From Arthrobacter sp. APC 3897 (GTDB lineage: Bacteria; Actinomycetota; Actinomycetes; Actinomycetales; Micrococcaceae), in contig NZ_JASDDG010000018.1 in assembly GCF_030407495.1 (NCBI RefSeq), positions 19,301 to 83,300 of the forward strand: DNA of 64,000 bases, given 5' to 3'. The notes under the pieces were generated by a model. That model did no database searches and was not told where the DNA came from. It saw nothing but the letters and a program-made list of their open reading frames with translations. Position 1 is the first letter of the stretch. The number at the start of each line of letters is the position of its first letter. The position numbers and the translations under genes were made by a program. Below, piece by piece: positions 28,039 through 39,012 of this stretch.

Positions 28039-29303
28039 TCCTTGATCGTAGTGCCGCCGGACCCTGCCGGGGTGTCCGGCGTCCTACCCTCTGCCGGAGG
28101 AACCGGGGAAGACGCTTCAGGCTCAAGCGTCTCGCGGGCGCCGATCCAGGCGAAACATGCCATGACCACAATGGCGCCGGTAACACCGAACGCCCAGCTG
28201 AAGCCCAGCGAGTCAGCGAGCAGCCCGGCCAGGATAGGGCCCGCAATGGCACCGCTGTCGGCGGCCATCTGGAACGTGGCCAGCACTTTCCCGCCGCTGC
28301 GGTCATTGCCCACGACGTCGCCGACGGCGGCCTGCTGCGCCGGGTTCAGGAGCCCGGTGCCCATCCCGGCAATGGCGGAAACCACCAGGAACATGGTGAT
28401 GCTGGTGCTGAAACCGATCGCGGCGGTGGCCAGGGCGTTCACCGCCAGCCCGGTCAGTACCAGCGGCCGGCGGCCCCAGCTGTCGGCGAGCCGGCCGGAG
28501 AAGGTCAGGACGACGGCGGTTCCCACAGCGAACGCGGTCAGCGAGATGCCGGCGATCTCGGGGCCGGCGGACAGGGCGGCCGCGGCGAACAGCGGCAGCA
28601 GCGAGTTGCGGACACCGAATGAGGACCACCCGTTGGCGAAGCTGGATGCCAGCGCGGCACGGTAGGCGGAATCACCCAGTGCCTCGCGGACGGTCAGCAC
28701 CGGACGCGCCGCGGGCTTGGGTTCGCCGTCGGCCAGCCGCGCATCCTTGAGCTGGAGGGCTACGACGGCGGCTGCCACCACCAGGGCGCCCGCATAGACG
28801 AGGAAGGGAACGCGCAGCCCGAAACCGGCCATCAGCCCGCCCGCCAGGGGTCCGGCGATATTGCCGAGCAGGAACGAGGAGGCATACGCGCTGGAGACCC
28901 GGCCGCGCACCGAAGGCTTCGCCAGCCGGATGATCAGGGCCATGGCCGAGATGGTGAACATGGTGGAGCCGATGCCGCCCAGCCCGCGGAAGACCAGCAG
29001 CTGCCAGTAACTCTCGGCGAAGGCGCAGGCTCCGGTGGAGGCAGCGACAATGAGCAGCCCCGCGATGTACACCGGACGCTCGCCGAACTTCTCCAGCAGC
29101 GCTCCGCCGGCCGGCGCGAAGACCAGCCGGGTGAAGGCAAAGGCGCTGACGATGACGGAGGATGCGGCAACGCCCACGTTGAAGCTCTGCGCAAACTGCG
29201 GGAGCACCGGTGCCACCAGGCCAAAGCCCAGGGCGATGACAAAGGCGGCGGCAATAAGGACTTTGATTTCGCGCGGAATCGCGAGACGGGGAGTTCGGAC
29301 CAT
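28035..29303 (-). CDS. Major facilitator superfamily transporter
   Basis: 422 residues with about 12 hydrophobic segments and the loop 2-3 motif region (GGALLEKFGERPVYIAG). A second-half repeat, DSWGRRPLVLTG, sits at the start of the C-terminal six helices. The arrangement is that of drug:proton antiporters. The C-terminal tail (EPEASSPVPPAEG) is cytoplasmic. It is translationally coupled to the glutamine amidotransferase gene. The substrate cannot be read from sequence; export of a metabolite or drug is most likely. Confidence 0.88.
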   Translation of the reverse strand: MVRTPRLAIPREIKVLIAAAFVIALGFGLVAPVLPQFAQSFNVGVAASSVIVSAFAFTRLVFAPAGGALLEKFGERPVYIAGLLIVAASTGACAFAESYWQLLVFRGLGGIGSTMFTISAMALIIRLAKPSVRGRVSSAYASSFLLGNIAGPLAGGLMAGFGLRVPFLVYAGALVVAAAVVALQLKDARLADGEPKPAARPVLTVREALGDSAYRAALASSFANGWSSFGVRNSLLPLFAAAALSAGPEIAGISLTAFAVGTAVVLTFSGRLADSWGRRPLVLTGLAVNALATAAIGFSTSITMFLVVSAIAGMGTGLLNPAQQAAVGDVVGNDRSGGKVLATFQMAADSGAIAGPILAGLLADSLGFSWAFGVTGAIVVMACFAWIGARETLEPEASSPVPPAEGRTPDTPAGSGGTTIKE

Positions 29304-29436
29304 GATGCTCTGATTCTCTCAGACACTTCCCGCTCCCGGATGCGTATTCAGGGTGCCGGCAGTGCGATCCTCCGTGCGCTCGCACACACCCGCAAACGGG
29401 TGCCCGGGAACACACCGGTATGACATGCTAAAGAGC

Positions 29437-30639
29437 GTGAATGAGACTCTTGCGATTGTGATCTATGTGGTCATCGCTCTTGCGGTCGTCGGCTCTGTGG
29501 CAGCTCTGCTGGTCCGGACCCGACGCACCCCCAAGGGCATGTACCCCACCACCCGTGACGCCAATGATCCGGTGACCGGAGCAGGCGCGCATGCCGCCGG
29601 CACGGACGTCCTGGACGCGCCCCCGGCGGAGACCGACGTCGTCGTCCCCGATGACCTGCGCGACCTGGAGCCGGCGCCCGCTCCCGTTCCCGAAGCGCCG
29701 GCGCTGGAAACCCCCGACCCGGTCCAGGGCCGCCTGGCCCGCCTGCGTGCCCGCCTGTCCAAGTCCAACAATGCCCTGGGCAAGGCGCTGCTGGCGCTGC
29801 TGTCCAGCGACAAGATTGACGAGGATGTCTGGGACGAGATCGAGGAGACGCTGCTCCTGGCGGACCTTGGCACCGAACCCACCATGGAACTGGTTGACGC
29901 CCTGCGCGAGCGGGTAAAGATTTCCGGCAGCCGCGACCCGCAGGAAGTGCACCAGATGCTCCGCGAGGAGCTCATCAAGGTTGTTGATCCGACCATGGAC
30001 CGCTCCCTGGCCACCGCCCGGCACGCGGACAAGCCCGCCGTCGTCATGGTGGTGGGCGTGAACGGCGTCGGCAAAACCACCACGGTGGGCAAGCTGGCCC
30101 GCGTACTGGTGGCCGAGGACAAGGATGTGCTGCTGGGTGCTGCGGATACCTTCCGTGCCGCCGCGGCCGAGCAGCTGGCCACCTGGGGACAGCGCGTGGG
30201 CGTGCCCACGGTGAAGTCCGACGTCGACGGCGCGGACCCCGCGTCGGTTGCCTTCGAGGCCGTGAAGGCCGGCATCGACGGCGAGGTGGACGTGGTCCTG
30301 ATCGACACCGCCGGGCGCCTGCAGAACAAGGTTGGCCTGATGGACGAGCTCGGCAAGGTCAAGCGCGTCATTGAAAAGCAGGCCGAGGTGGACGAGGTCC
30401 TGCTGGTCCTGGACGCCACCACCGGCCAGAACGGCCTGATGCAGGCCAAGGTGTTCTCCGAGGTCGTGAACATCACCGGCATTGTTCTGACCAAGCTGGA
30501 CGGCACCGCCAAGGGCGGCATCGTCGTTGCCATTCAGCGCACGCTGGGTGTGCCGGTGAAGCTGATCGGCCTGGGCGAGGGCGCCGATGACCTGGCGCCG
30601 TTTGAAGCCGAGGGCTTTGTGGATGCGCTGCTGAGTTAA
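29437..30639 (+). CDS. ftsY: Signal recognition particle receptor FtsY
   Basis: 400 residues from the GTG at 29437 (NETLAIVIYVV); an ATG at 29425 would add four. FtsY docks ribosome-SRP complexes at the membrane. This is the membrane-anchored actinobacterial form: a helix at residues 4-24, an acidic/Pro linker to about 90, then the NG domain with GVNGVGKTTTVGKLA (G1), ADTFRAAAAEQL, DTAGRLQNK and TKLDGTAKGG. Neither start has a strong ribosome site; the shorter one matches relatives. A strong terminator follows. Confidence 0.95.
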   Translation: MNETLAIVIYVVIALAVVGSVAALLVRTRRTPKGMYPTTRDANDPVTGAGAHAAGTDVLDAPPAETDVVVPDDLRDLEPAPAPVPEAPALETPDPVQGRLARLRARLSKSNNALGKALLALLSSDKIDEDVWDEIEETLLLADLGTEPTMELVDALRERVKISGSRDPQEVHQMLREELIKVVDPTMDRSLATARHADKPAVVMVVGVNGVGKTTTVGKLARVLVAEDKDVLLGAADTFRAAAAEQLATWGQRVGVPTVKSDVDGADPASVAFEAVKAGIDGEVDVVLIDTAGRLQNKVGLMDELGKVKRVIEKQAEVDEVLLVLDATTGQNGLMQAKVFSEVVNITGIVLTKLDGTAKGGIVVAIQRTLGVPVKLIGLGEGADDLAPFEAEGFVDALLS

Positions 30640-30654
30640 GCACCCGCACCGCGC

Positions 30655-30701
30655 AAAAGGGGCTCCGCACCTTCCGAAAGGAAAGTGCGGAGCCCCTTTT
30701 T
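30655..30701. terminator. Rho-independent terminator between ftsY and the convergent GH79-like gene
   Basis: AAAAGGGGCTCCGCACCTTCC and its near-perfect complement ending GTGCGGAGCCCCTTTTT form a stem of more than 15 bp with a T-run on the plus strand and, by the leading A-run, also on the minus strand. It ends 19 bases before the stop of the convergent gene, so it probably terminates both. Confidence 0.9.
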
Positions 30702-30719
30702 CGTGGGACGTGCTGCTTG

Positions 30720-32417
30720 CTAGAACGTGAAGTTCAGGACCGTGACCGTGCCCGCGGTGAGGGGGAACGTCTGGGTGCTGGAACCGTATTCGAAGCCCGG
30801 CACGGTCAGCCGCTCGGCGGCCGGCGTGCCTTCGGCGGCGGCACCGTCAATCAGTGTGCCGTCCTGCGCACTGTAGGAGGTGCCCGTCATCTGGGTCATG
30901 GTTCCGGTCAGTGCCTTCCCCGGGAGCTCCAGGGTGACATCAACGGGGGCGTCGGTCTCCGGGTTGTAGTTGTTGACCACCGCAATGCTGATGCTGCCGT
31001 CCGCGTGGCGCACCGCATAGGGGTAGGCCAGGCCGCCGCCGGCGGTATCCAGTTTCAGGAACTCTCCTGCGGGCATTTCGGCCACCATGGACATGCCGTA
31101 GTAATTGGACCGTTCATCCACCGCCCCGTTGGGCTGCAGGTAATCACCGCCGGTGCAGATGGCGGACATGGGCGGTCCGCCCTTGCACGTGATCAGCGAG
31201 CTGTGGAAGGAGACCCGGGAAATGCCCATCTGTGCGGCGCTCAGGGCGTAGTCGGCGCTCCAGAGGGCCGAGGCGTGGGTTTTGGTGGTCTCGTTGGAGC
31301 CGGGGCAGGCGGAGATGCCGGTTTCGGGGATCCAGGTTTCCAGTCCCGCGGTCAGGGCCGGCTGCATGGCTTTGCCACGGAAATTGTTGGCGTGGTCGTG
31401 CAGATGCCGCGTGGTCAGGTTTGCCATGATCGGCTCGCCCAGCGGGTCGGCGCCCTCGCAGGAGGACAGCGGGTAGTGGTGGAAGGAGAGGATCTTCTTC
31501 TGCGGCAGCTCCACCTCGGCGAACGGAGCCCACCAGGTCTGCTCATAGGTGCCCGGACCAACAATGGGAACTTCCGGGGCGACGTCGTACATCGCAGCGG
31601 CGTAGGCCTTCAGCTCGGTCAGATAATCCTCAATGCCGTAACCGGAGTCCCGCAGCCCGGTCTTGGCGAAGCCGTTGGGCTCGTTGCCCACAGTGACCCC
31701 GACCAGACGCTCACCGAACGCGGCGGCGGCGTATTTGGTCATGTCCGCCGCGCGGGCCGGATCATAGTTGCCCAGATCCACGGTCAGGGCAATCTGCCCG
31801 TCAACGGCTTCCAGCAGGGTGTTGACCCGCTCCAGGTCCGCCGGGGTGACGGCGCGGACGGGATGGGCTTCGTCCCCGGACAGGTTTCCGGGAATGGACT
31901 CATCGGACGACGTCCAGAAGAAGCGGCGGTCCACGGCGTTGCCGCCGAAGCGCAGCAGCGGCCGGCCGAGACCCGAAATTGACTGCACCATTTCGGGGTT
32001 GCCGCCGGACAGTGAAGGATCGGCCAGGTCCGTGGCTTCCAAAGAGAGACCGATCAGCCCGTCGGGCAGGGCTGTGCCGGTGGTAGCCGCTGCCACGCTG
32101 ATGCTCAGCGGTTCCACGGGGTTCAGCGGCGAACCGGCGGGCGGTCCCGCCTGCTCGTAGTAGGTGACGTCCGGAGCAGCGGCCTGTGACGGCGCCGCCG
32201 AGACCGTGAACGGTGTTCCGGTGGGCGTGGGGGCCGCGGCCGGGGCGGCGTCGTCGTTCATCACCATCGGCGCAACCACGGCACCGGCAGCCAGAACGGC
32301 TACGAGGGCGGTCCCGGAGATGATCCACGTTTTCTTCTTGTTCTTGCCTGGGTTTTTGTCCTGGCCGCCGCCGGCCCCGGCGTCGGGGCCCTCGGACGGC
32401 GGAAACTGCTCGGGCAT
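30720..32417 (-). CDS. Membrane-anchored glycoside hydrolase, GH79-like
   Basis: 565 residues. A basic cytoplasmic N-terminus (KNPGKNKKK) precedes one helix (IISGTALVAVLAAGAVVAPM, about 33-52), then a Pro/Ala linker and an extracytoplasmic (beta/alpha)8 domain. The acid/base Glu is likely that of VGVTVGNEPNGF and the nucleophile Glu that of TWIPETGISACPG. A C-terminal beta domain (VPGFEYGSSTQTF) matches the GH79 family pattern (beta-glucuronidase/heparanase). Four or more Cys in the catalytic part suggest disulfides outside the cell. The natural substrate is unknown; a uronic-acid-containing wall or capsule glycan is plausible. Confidence 0.75.
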   Translation of the reverse strand: MPEQFPPSEGPDAGAGGGQDKNPGKNKKKTWIISGTALVAVLAAGAVVAPMVMNDDAAPAAAPTPTGTPFTVSAAPSQAAAPDVTYYEQAGPPAGSPLNPVEPLSISVAAATTGTALPDGLIGLSLEATDLADPSLSGGNPEMVQSISGLGRPLLRFGGNAVDRRFFWTSSDESIPGNLSGDEAHPVRAVTPADLERVNTLLEAVDGQIALTVDLGNYDPARAADMTKYAAAAFGERLVGVTVGNEPNGFAKTGLRDSGYGIEDYLTELKAYAAAMYDVAPEVPIVGPGTYEQTWWAPFAEVELPQKKILSFHHYPLSSCEGADPLGEPIMANLTTRHLHDHANNFRGKAMQPALTAGLETWIPETGISACPGSNETTKTHASALWSADYALSAAQMGISRVSFHSSLITCKGGPPMSAICTGGDYLQPNGAVDERSNYYGMSMVAEMPAGEFLKLDTAGGGLAYPYAVRHADGSISIAVVNNYNPETDAPVDVTLELPGKALTGTMTQMTGTSYSAQDGTLIDGAAAEGTPAAERLTVPGFEYGSSTQTFPLTAGTVTVLNFTF

Positions 32418-32684
32418 AAAGGATGTACCTCCGGATTGTGAGACGTAGGGTCCATCCTAGCGGCGGGGCCCCCGGGCGGAATCCGTCCCGTTTCCCCGCG
32501 AAAATCCGCGTCCCCGAGCGTGCGGACAAGCCGCGAAACGCTGTGGAAACTTTTCCGTCACCGACTGTTTACACCGCCGGGCGGTTTGTAATGTTCCGGC
32601 AACGTTCCCGGGCCATTGCCGAAATCTTGCCCCGGCAGAGTTCAAGGTGCGGGAAGGGCCCGCGGTAGGTGAAGGGACGTGAAG

Positions 32685-34315
<1,631 letters not shown>

Positions 34316-34339
34316 ATGCGGGGTTCTCAACGTGGGGGA

Positions 34340-34391
34340 CAGGAAGACGCCTTGGACGGCTGCGTGCTTGCAGCTGCCGGGGGTCTTCCTG
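34340..34391. terminator. Hairpin after amt-glnK
   Basis: CAGGAAGAC (34340-34348) and GTCTTCCTG (34383-34391) are perfect 9-bp complements enclosing a GC-rich, partly self-complementary centre. It lies 25 bases after the glnK stop and before the end of the convergent G6PDH-like gene. There is no long T-run, so termination efficiency is uncertain. Confidence 0.45.
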
Positions 34392-34425
34392 CGTTAAGAG
34401 GACTTTCTCTGTGAAGTCCCGGCGG

Positions 34426-35835
34426 TCACAGCTCCGAACGGCTGGACTCCCACTCCGGAGGGCCCATGGTCCCGGCCGGATATGAATCCAGCGGGACTTC
34501 GCCGTCAGCCCATGCCTTGAGGACCGGGTCCACAATCCGCCAGCACTCCTCGGCAATGTCCGCCCGCACGGAGACCAGCGGGTCGCCGGAAAGGATGCCG
34601 TCCAGCACTTCGCCGTACGGGGTCATCGCCGATTTGTGCATGGGCGCGCTGAGCCCGGTCCGCTCCAGCGTGAAGACATTCTCGGGACCGTTGACGTTCA
34701 ACTCCAGTTCCAGCCGGGCGGGGGCGAAAGAGATCCGCAGCCGGGAAGCTTCCCCTGCCGAGCCGGTGAATCCATCCGGAAGGTGGCTCACCGGCTTGAA
34801 CGTGATGACGGCCTCCTGCCGGGTTTTGCCCAGTGCCTTGCCCGAACGCAGAATGAACGGAACGCCGGCCCAGCGGTCGTTCTCCACCCGGATTTCCACT
34901 TCCGCGAGCGTCTCCGTCTCCCGGTCCGGTTCAACACCGGGGGAATCGGCGTATGCCTCAACCTCTTCGCCGTCGATCTCCCCGGCGGACCAGCGCGCCC
35001 GGCGGGTGCTGCGGGCATAGTCCTGCGGCACGCTGGACGCCCGAAGCGTGGCTGCGATCAAATCCCGCACATCCCGCTGGCCAAGGGTTGCCGGCGCGCC
35101 CATGGCGATGACGGCCATGGTGTGCAGCAGATGGCTCTGGATCATGTCGCGCAGTGCCCCTGCGCCGTCGTAGTACTTTGCGCGGCCCTCCAGGCCGAGT
35201 TTCTCGTCGAAGATGATCTCCACGCGCTCAATGTGAAGGTTGTTCCACACCGGTTCCAGGATCCGGTTGGTGAACCGCAGCCCCAGAACGTTCATCACGG
35301 TGGCCATGCCCAGGAAATGGTCCACCCGGTACACATGGCTTTCGGGCAGCAGATCCGCCAGCAGCCGGTTGAGCTCGCGGGCCGAGGCTTCGTCGCCGGC
35401 AAAAGGTTTCTCCAGCACCAGCCGCGTATCCTCGGGCAGGTCGCCGCGTTTCAGCGCCGCAACCGTGGACTGAGTAACCTCCGGCGGGAGGGCAAAGTAG
35501 ACGGCCAGCGGTGTTTCCAGGCTGCGGATGTCCTTCACCAGCTGCGCCGGATCCTTAAGATCCACCTGCAGGTAGCTGCCGTTCCGCACCGCGGCGTCGA
35601 GCGCTTCCTTTCCGTCGTCGTCGGCCTCGCTGCGGGCAGCGTCAAAAGATTCGTTCATCAGGTCCTGCCAGGTGGCATCGTCCCAGTCCCGGGAACCGGA
35701 GCCGACCACGCGGAGGCTGGCCGGTGCCCGGCCGCTGCCGATCAGCCGGCCCAGCCCCGGCAGCAGCAGCCGCCGGGAGAGGTCGCCGGTGCCGCCGAGA
35801 ATAAGAAGTGTGCGCAGGGGAGAAGTTTCACTCAT
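34426..35835 (-). CDS. Glucose-6-phosphate dehydrogenase family protein, atypical active site
   Basis: 469 residues of the Zwf family. The NADP-binding ILGGTGDLSRRLLLPGL, the EKPFAGD motif near 142, YYDGAGALRDMIQSHLL (with the catalytic-base His at 235) and RSGKALGK are present. In the substrate-site motif, normally DHYLGKE, the sequence is DHFLGMATV near 172-180: His173 is kept but the conserved Lys is Met177. Because this Lys contacts glucose 6-phosphate in characterised enzymes, activity is likely altered or lost. Micrococcaceae often carry several zwf paralogues; this may be the specialised one. It is not next to pentose-phosphate genes. Confidence 0.82.
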   Translation of the reverse strand: MSETSPLRTLLILGGTGDLSRRLLLPGLGRLIGSGRAPASLRVVGSGSRDWDDATWQDLMNESFDAARSEADDDGKEALDAAVRNGSYLQVDLKDPAQLVKDIRSLETPLAVYFALPPEVTQSTVAALKRGDLPEDTRLVLEKPFAGDEASARELNRLLADLLPESHVYRVDHFLGMATVMNVLGLRFTNRILEPVWNNLHIERVEIIFDEKLGLEGRAKYYDGAGALRDMIQSHLLHTMAVIAMGAPATLGQRDVRDLIAATLRASSVPQDYARSTRRARWSAGEIDGEEVEAYADSPGVEPDRETETLAEVEIRVENDRWAGVPFILRSGKALGKTRQEAVITFKPVSHLPDGFTGSAGEASRLRISFAPARLELELNVNGPENVFTLERTGLSAPMHKSAMTPYGEVLDGILSGDPLVSVRADIAEECWRIVDPVLKAWADGEVPLDSYPAGTMGPPEWESSRSEL

Positions 35836-35964
35836 GGCTCCACCCTTTCATCCGCGCCGCAGGACGGGTAAGAGTTTTGCGGAAGTTTTCCAACCCGCCT
35901 TGGTACCCTTAACAGCTGGGCCTGCCAAACATGGCGAAGATCTGACGAAAGAAGTGCGCGGCAC

Positions 35965-37548
35965 GTGTTCAATTCACTGTCTGACCGGTTGACTACAACC
36001 TTCAAGAACCTCCGCGGCAAGGGCCGGCTGACTGAGGCCGACGTCGATGCCACAGTCCGCGAGATCCGCCGCGCGCTGCTGGATGCCGACGTTGCCGTGC
36101 CCGTGGTCCGCGCTTTCACCGCCTCCGTCAAGGAGCGCGCACTGGGCCTCGAGGTGTCGCAGGCACTGAACCCGGGCCAGCAGGTTGTGAAGATCGTCAA
36201 CGAGGAGCTCGTGGGCATCCTCGGCGGCGAGACCCGCCGGCTGCGCCTGGCCAAGAACCCGCCCACGGTCATCATGCTCGCGGGCCTGCAGGGTGCCGGT
36301 AAGACCACGCTGGCCGGCAAACTCTCCAAGCACCTGAAGTCCCAGGGCCACAGCCCGCTGCTGGTGGCCGCTGACCTCCAGCGCCCCAACGCCGTCAAGC
36401 AGCTGCAGGTCAACGGTGAGCGCGCCGGCGTGCCGGTCTACGCACCGCATCCGGGTGTCTCCTCCGAGTTCGAGTCCGCCACCGGCGATCCGGTGGCCGT
36501 TGCACGCCAGGGCATCGAAGAGGCACGCACCAAGCTCTACGACGTCGTCATTGTGGATACCGCCGGCCGCCTGGGCGTGGACGCCGAACTGATGCAGCAG
36601 GCCGCGGACATCCGCGCAGCCATCAACCCGGACGAAGTGCTGTTCGTCATTGACGCCATGATCGGCCAGGACGCCGTCAACACGGCCCAGGCCTTCAACG
36701 AGGGCGTCAACTTCACCGGCGTTGTCCTGACCAAGCTCGACGGCGATGCCCGCGGCGGTGCCGCCCTGTCCGTTGCGTCCGTGACCGGCAAGCCGATCAT
36801 GTTCGCCTCCACCGGTGAAGCCCTGACCGACTTCGAGGTCTTCCACCCGGACCGCATGGCCAGCCGCATCTTGGACCTCGGCGACGTCCTGACGCTCATT
36901 GAGCAGGCCGAGCAGAACTGGGACAAGGACGAAGCCTCCCGGATGGCGAAGAAGTTCGCCGACCAGGAAGACTTCACCCTGGATGACTTCCTGCAGCAGA
37001 TGCAGCAGCTGCGCAAGATGGGCTCCATGAAGAAGATGCTCATGATGATGCCCGGCGCCGCCGGCATGCGTGAGCAGCTGGAAAACTTCGACGAGCGCGA
37101 AATTGACCGCGTTGAAGCCATTGTCCGCTCCATGACCCCGCACGAGCGGGTGGCCCCGAAGATCATCAACGGCTCCCGCCGCGCCCGCATCGCGCGCGGT
37201 TCCGGCGTGCATGTCTCCGAGGTCAACGGCCTGCTGGAGCGCTTTGTGCAGGCCCAGAAGATGATGAAAAAGATGGCCTCGGGCGGCGGAATCCCGGGCA
37301 TGCCCGGCATGGCCGGACCCGGCGGATTCGGCGGCGCGCGCAAGAAGCAGCAGGCAGCCAAGGGCAAGAAGAAGGCCAAGTCGGGCAACCCGGCCAAGGC
37401 CGCCCAGGAGCGCGCCGAGGCCGAGGCGCGCCGCGCCGGGGCCCGCAAGGCGCTCCCGACCGGCAGTGCTTTCGGGGGCCAGGATGCCAATTTCGATCCT
37501 TCCTCGCTGAATCTCCCCAAGGGCTTCGAAAAGTTCCTGGGCAAGTAG
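35965..37548 (+). CDS. ffh: Signal recognition particle protein Ffh
   Basis: 527 residues with a GTG start. Ffh binds signal sequences of nascent chains and the SRP RNA and delivers them to FtsY, encoded 5 kb upstream. The N domain begins FNSLSDRLTTTFKNLRG. The G domain has GLQGAGKTTLAGKLSKHLK, DTAGRLGVDAEL and TKLDGDARGG. The Met-rich M domain (LQQMQQLRKMGSMKKMLMMM, and SGVHVSEVNGLLERF for RNA binding) is followed by a long Gly/Lys/Ala extension typical of actinobacteria. A hairpin terminator follows. Confidence 0.97.
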   Translation: MFNSLSDRLTTTFKNLRGKGRLTEADVDATVREIRRALLDADVAVPVVRAFTASVKERALGLEVSQALNPGQQVVKIVNEELVGILGGETRRLRLAKNPPTVIMLAGLQGAGKTTLAGKLSKHLKSQGHSPLLVAADLQRPNAVKQLQVNGERAGVPVYAPHPGVSSEFESATGDPVAVARQGIEEARTKLYDVVIVDTAGRLGVDAELMQQAADIRAAINPDEVLFVIDAMIGQDAVNTAQAFNEGVNFTGVVLTKLDGDARGGAALSVASVTGKPIMFASTGEALTDFEVFHPDRMASRILDLGDVLTLIEQAEQNWDKDEASRMAKKFADQEDFTLDDFLQQMQQLRKMGSMKKMLMMMPGAAGMREQLENFDEREIDRVEAIVRSMTPHERVAPKIINGSRRARIARGSGVHVSEVNGLLERFVQAQKMMKKMASGGGIPGMPGMAGPGGFGGARKKQQAAKGKKKAKSGNPAKAAQERAEAEARRAGARKALPTGSAFGGQDANFDPSSLNLPKGFEKFLGK

Positions 37549-37556
37549 GCTTTGCC

Positions 37557-37589
37557 GCGCACCGCCGGACCTCGAGTCCGGCGGTGCGC
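37557..37589 (+). terminator. Terminator of ffh
   Basis: GCGCACCGCCGGAC and GTCCGGCGGTGCGC form a perfect 14-bp stem with loop CTCGA, followed by CTTT, 9 bases after the ffh stop. Confidence 0.85.
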
Positions 37590-37697
37590 CTTTAACGAGC
37601 CGGCGTATACCGGCTGCCGGGCCGGACGGCGGCGCCCCGGGCGCCGGGTCCGGCCCGGCACATTGGGGAAGTCCGGCAGCAGGGGAAGAGGCCAAGG

Positions 37698-38282
37698 GTG
37701 GCAGCACAGGGACTGAGCGGCTTTTACGGGTCGGTGTTCAAACGGAGCACCTCTGCCTTCGCTCTGATCCGCACCGCGGACGGGCGGATTTTGATGGTGC
37801 GCTCCGGCACCGGCGGCTGGGAGCTTCCCGGCGGCGTCGTCAAAGGCGGGGAGGACCCCCGCTCCGCCGCCCGCCGCGGGGCGGGTGAGGCGCTGGGAGC
37901 CGGGTTCGACGTCGGGCGCGTACTGGTGCTGGATTATGTCCAGGGCGGGGACCGGCCGGGCGGCGGTCACGCCGATTCCATTGCGTTTGTGTTCGACGGC
38001 GGCACGCTGGTCACGTCGGTGACAGGGTTCAGCGGCGCCGGAGGTGAGCGCGAAGCCCGCTTCGTTGCCCTCGGCGAGGGCACGGAGGTCCTTGGCTCCG
38101 GCACGGCCGGCCTGCTGGCCGGCGCAGTGGAAGCCCTGGAGCTGGGAACCGTGACCGAACTGGTTGACGGCAAGGCGGCCCGGGGCGAACCCATTGTCCC
38201 GCCGGTTTCCCGCAGGATGATGCCTCCGGTGAACGGTTTCGAAGGAATTCTAGGACGTCAGGAGTCCCGTTTTGCCCGCTGA
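37698..38282 (+). CDS. Nudix-fold protein with a degenerate Nudix box
   Basis: 194 residues, GTG start. The fold is recognisable from AFALIRTADGRILMVRSG and GWELPGGVVKGGEDPRSA. The catalytic box normally reads GX5EX7REUXEEXGU; here Gly46, Glu52 and Arg60 fit but the REUXEE part is R-G-A-G-E-A (residues 60-65), so only one of the three metal-binding Glu remains. It may hydrolyse poorly or act as a binding protein. The gene overlaps the following hydrolase by 11 bases. Confidence 0.8.
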   Translation: MAAQGLSGFYGSVFKRSTSAFALIRTADGRILMVRSGTGGWELPGGVVKGGEDPRSAARRGAGEALGAGFDVGRVLVLDYVQGGDRPGGGHADSIAFVFDGGTLVTSVTGFSGAGGEREARFVALGEGTEVLGSGTAGLLAGAVEALELGTVTELVDGKAARGEPIVPPVSRRMMPPVNGFEGILGRQESRFAR

Positions 38283-39012
38283 ACGAGTGGTATTTGTGCA
38301 CGGCGCCGGAAGTTTCGGAGCCGCTGCCTGGCCGCGGCAGCACGGACTGGCCCTGGACTATGACTGCCTCTTCCTTAAGCGTCACGGCTTCGACGACGTC
38401 GAGCCTCCCCTGGCCCCGGATGCGGAAGCCGATATTGCCGTCATCCGCGACGCCTTGGGGGAAGGCGGGCATCTGGCGGCGCACTCGGCAGGCGCCGTTC
38501 CGGCCATGCTGGCGGCTCTGCGGGATCCGGGCCGCGTGCATTCCCTGATTTTGTGCGAGCCGGCAGTTTTCTCCCTGACCCGCGACCTGCCGGCCACCCG
38601 GGCCTACCGCGAGCTGCTGCAGCCGTTGTTTGACGCAGCGCCGGAGATGACTGACGAGGAGTATGAACGCGAATTTGTCCGCCGCGTCTTCACCACCGGT
38701 GCGGCCGCCTCGGACCACCGCGCCGCCAGGCCTGGCCATACCGCTCCGGCCGATGAAGCTGCCAGGCGGTCGGCCGCACGCCTGCGGATGCAGACTCCTC
38801 CATGGGACGCTCCGCTGGACATCGTTCCGGGCGTCCCCACCCTGGTGCTCACCGGAGGATGGGAACCGCTGTATGAGGAGGTGGCGGATTTCCTGGTGTC
38901 CACCGGTGCCGAGCACCTCCAGGTGGGTGGAAATCACCGCCCGCAGGACACCGGCGCCGGACGCAAAGCGATCCGGGAGTTCCTCGCCCGTGCCCGCCGG
39001 ACGGAGCAGTAA
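38272..39012 (+). CDS. Alpha/beta hydrolase
   Basis: 246 residues from a TTG with AGGAG 7 bases upstream. FVHGAGSFGAAAW is the oxyanion-hole region and GGHLAAHSAGAVPAML near 64-79 has the nucleophile Ser of a GxSxG-like elbow (A-H-S-A-G). A late His (GNHRPQDTGAG) can complete the triad. Small esterase or lipase activity is likely; the substrate is unknown. It is translationally coupled to the Nudix gene and directly abuts the GNAT gene. Confidence 0.82.
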   Translation: MPAERVVFVHGAGSFGAAAWPRQHGLALDYDCLFLKRHGFDDVEPPLAPDAEADIAVIRDALGEGGHLAAHSAGAVPAMLAALRDPGRVHSLILCEPAVFSLTRDLPATRAYRELLQPLFDAAPEMTDEEYEREFVRRVFTTGAAASDHRAARPGHTAPADEAARRSAARLRMQTPPWDAPLDIVPGVPTLVLTGGWEPLYEEVADFLVSTGAEHLQVGGNHRPQDTGAGRKAIREFLARARRTEQ

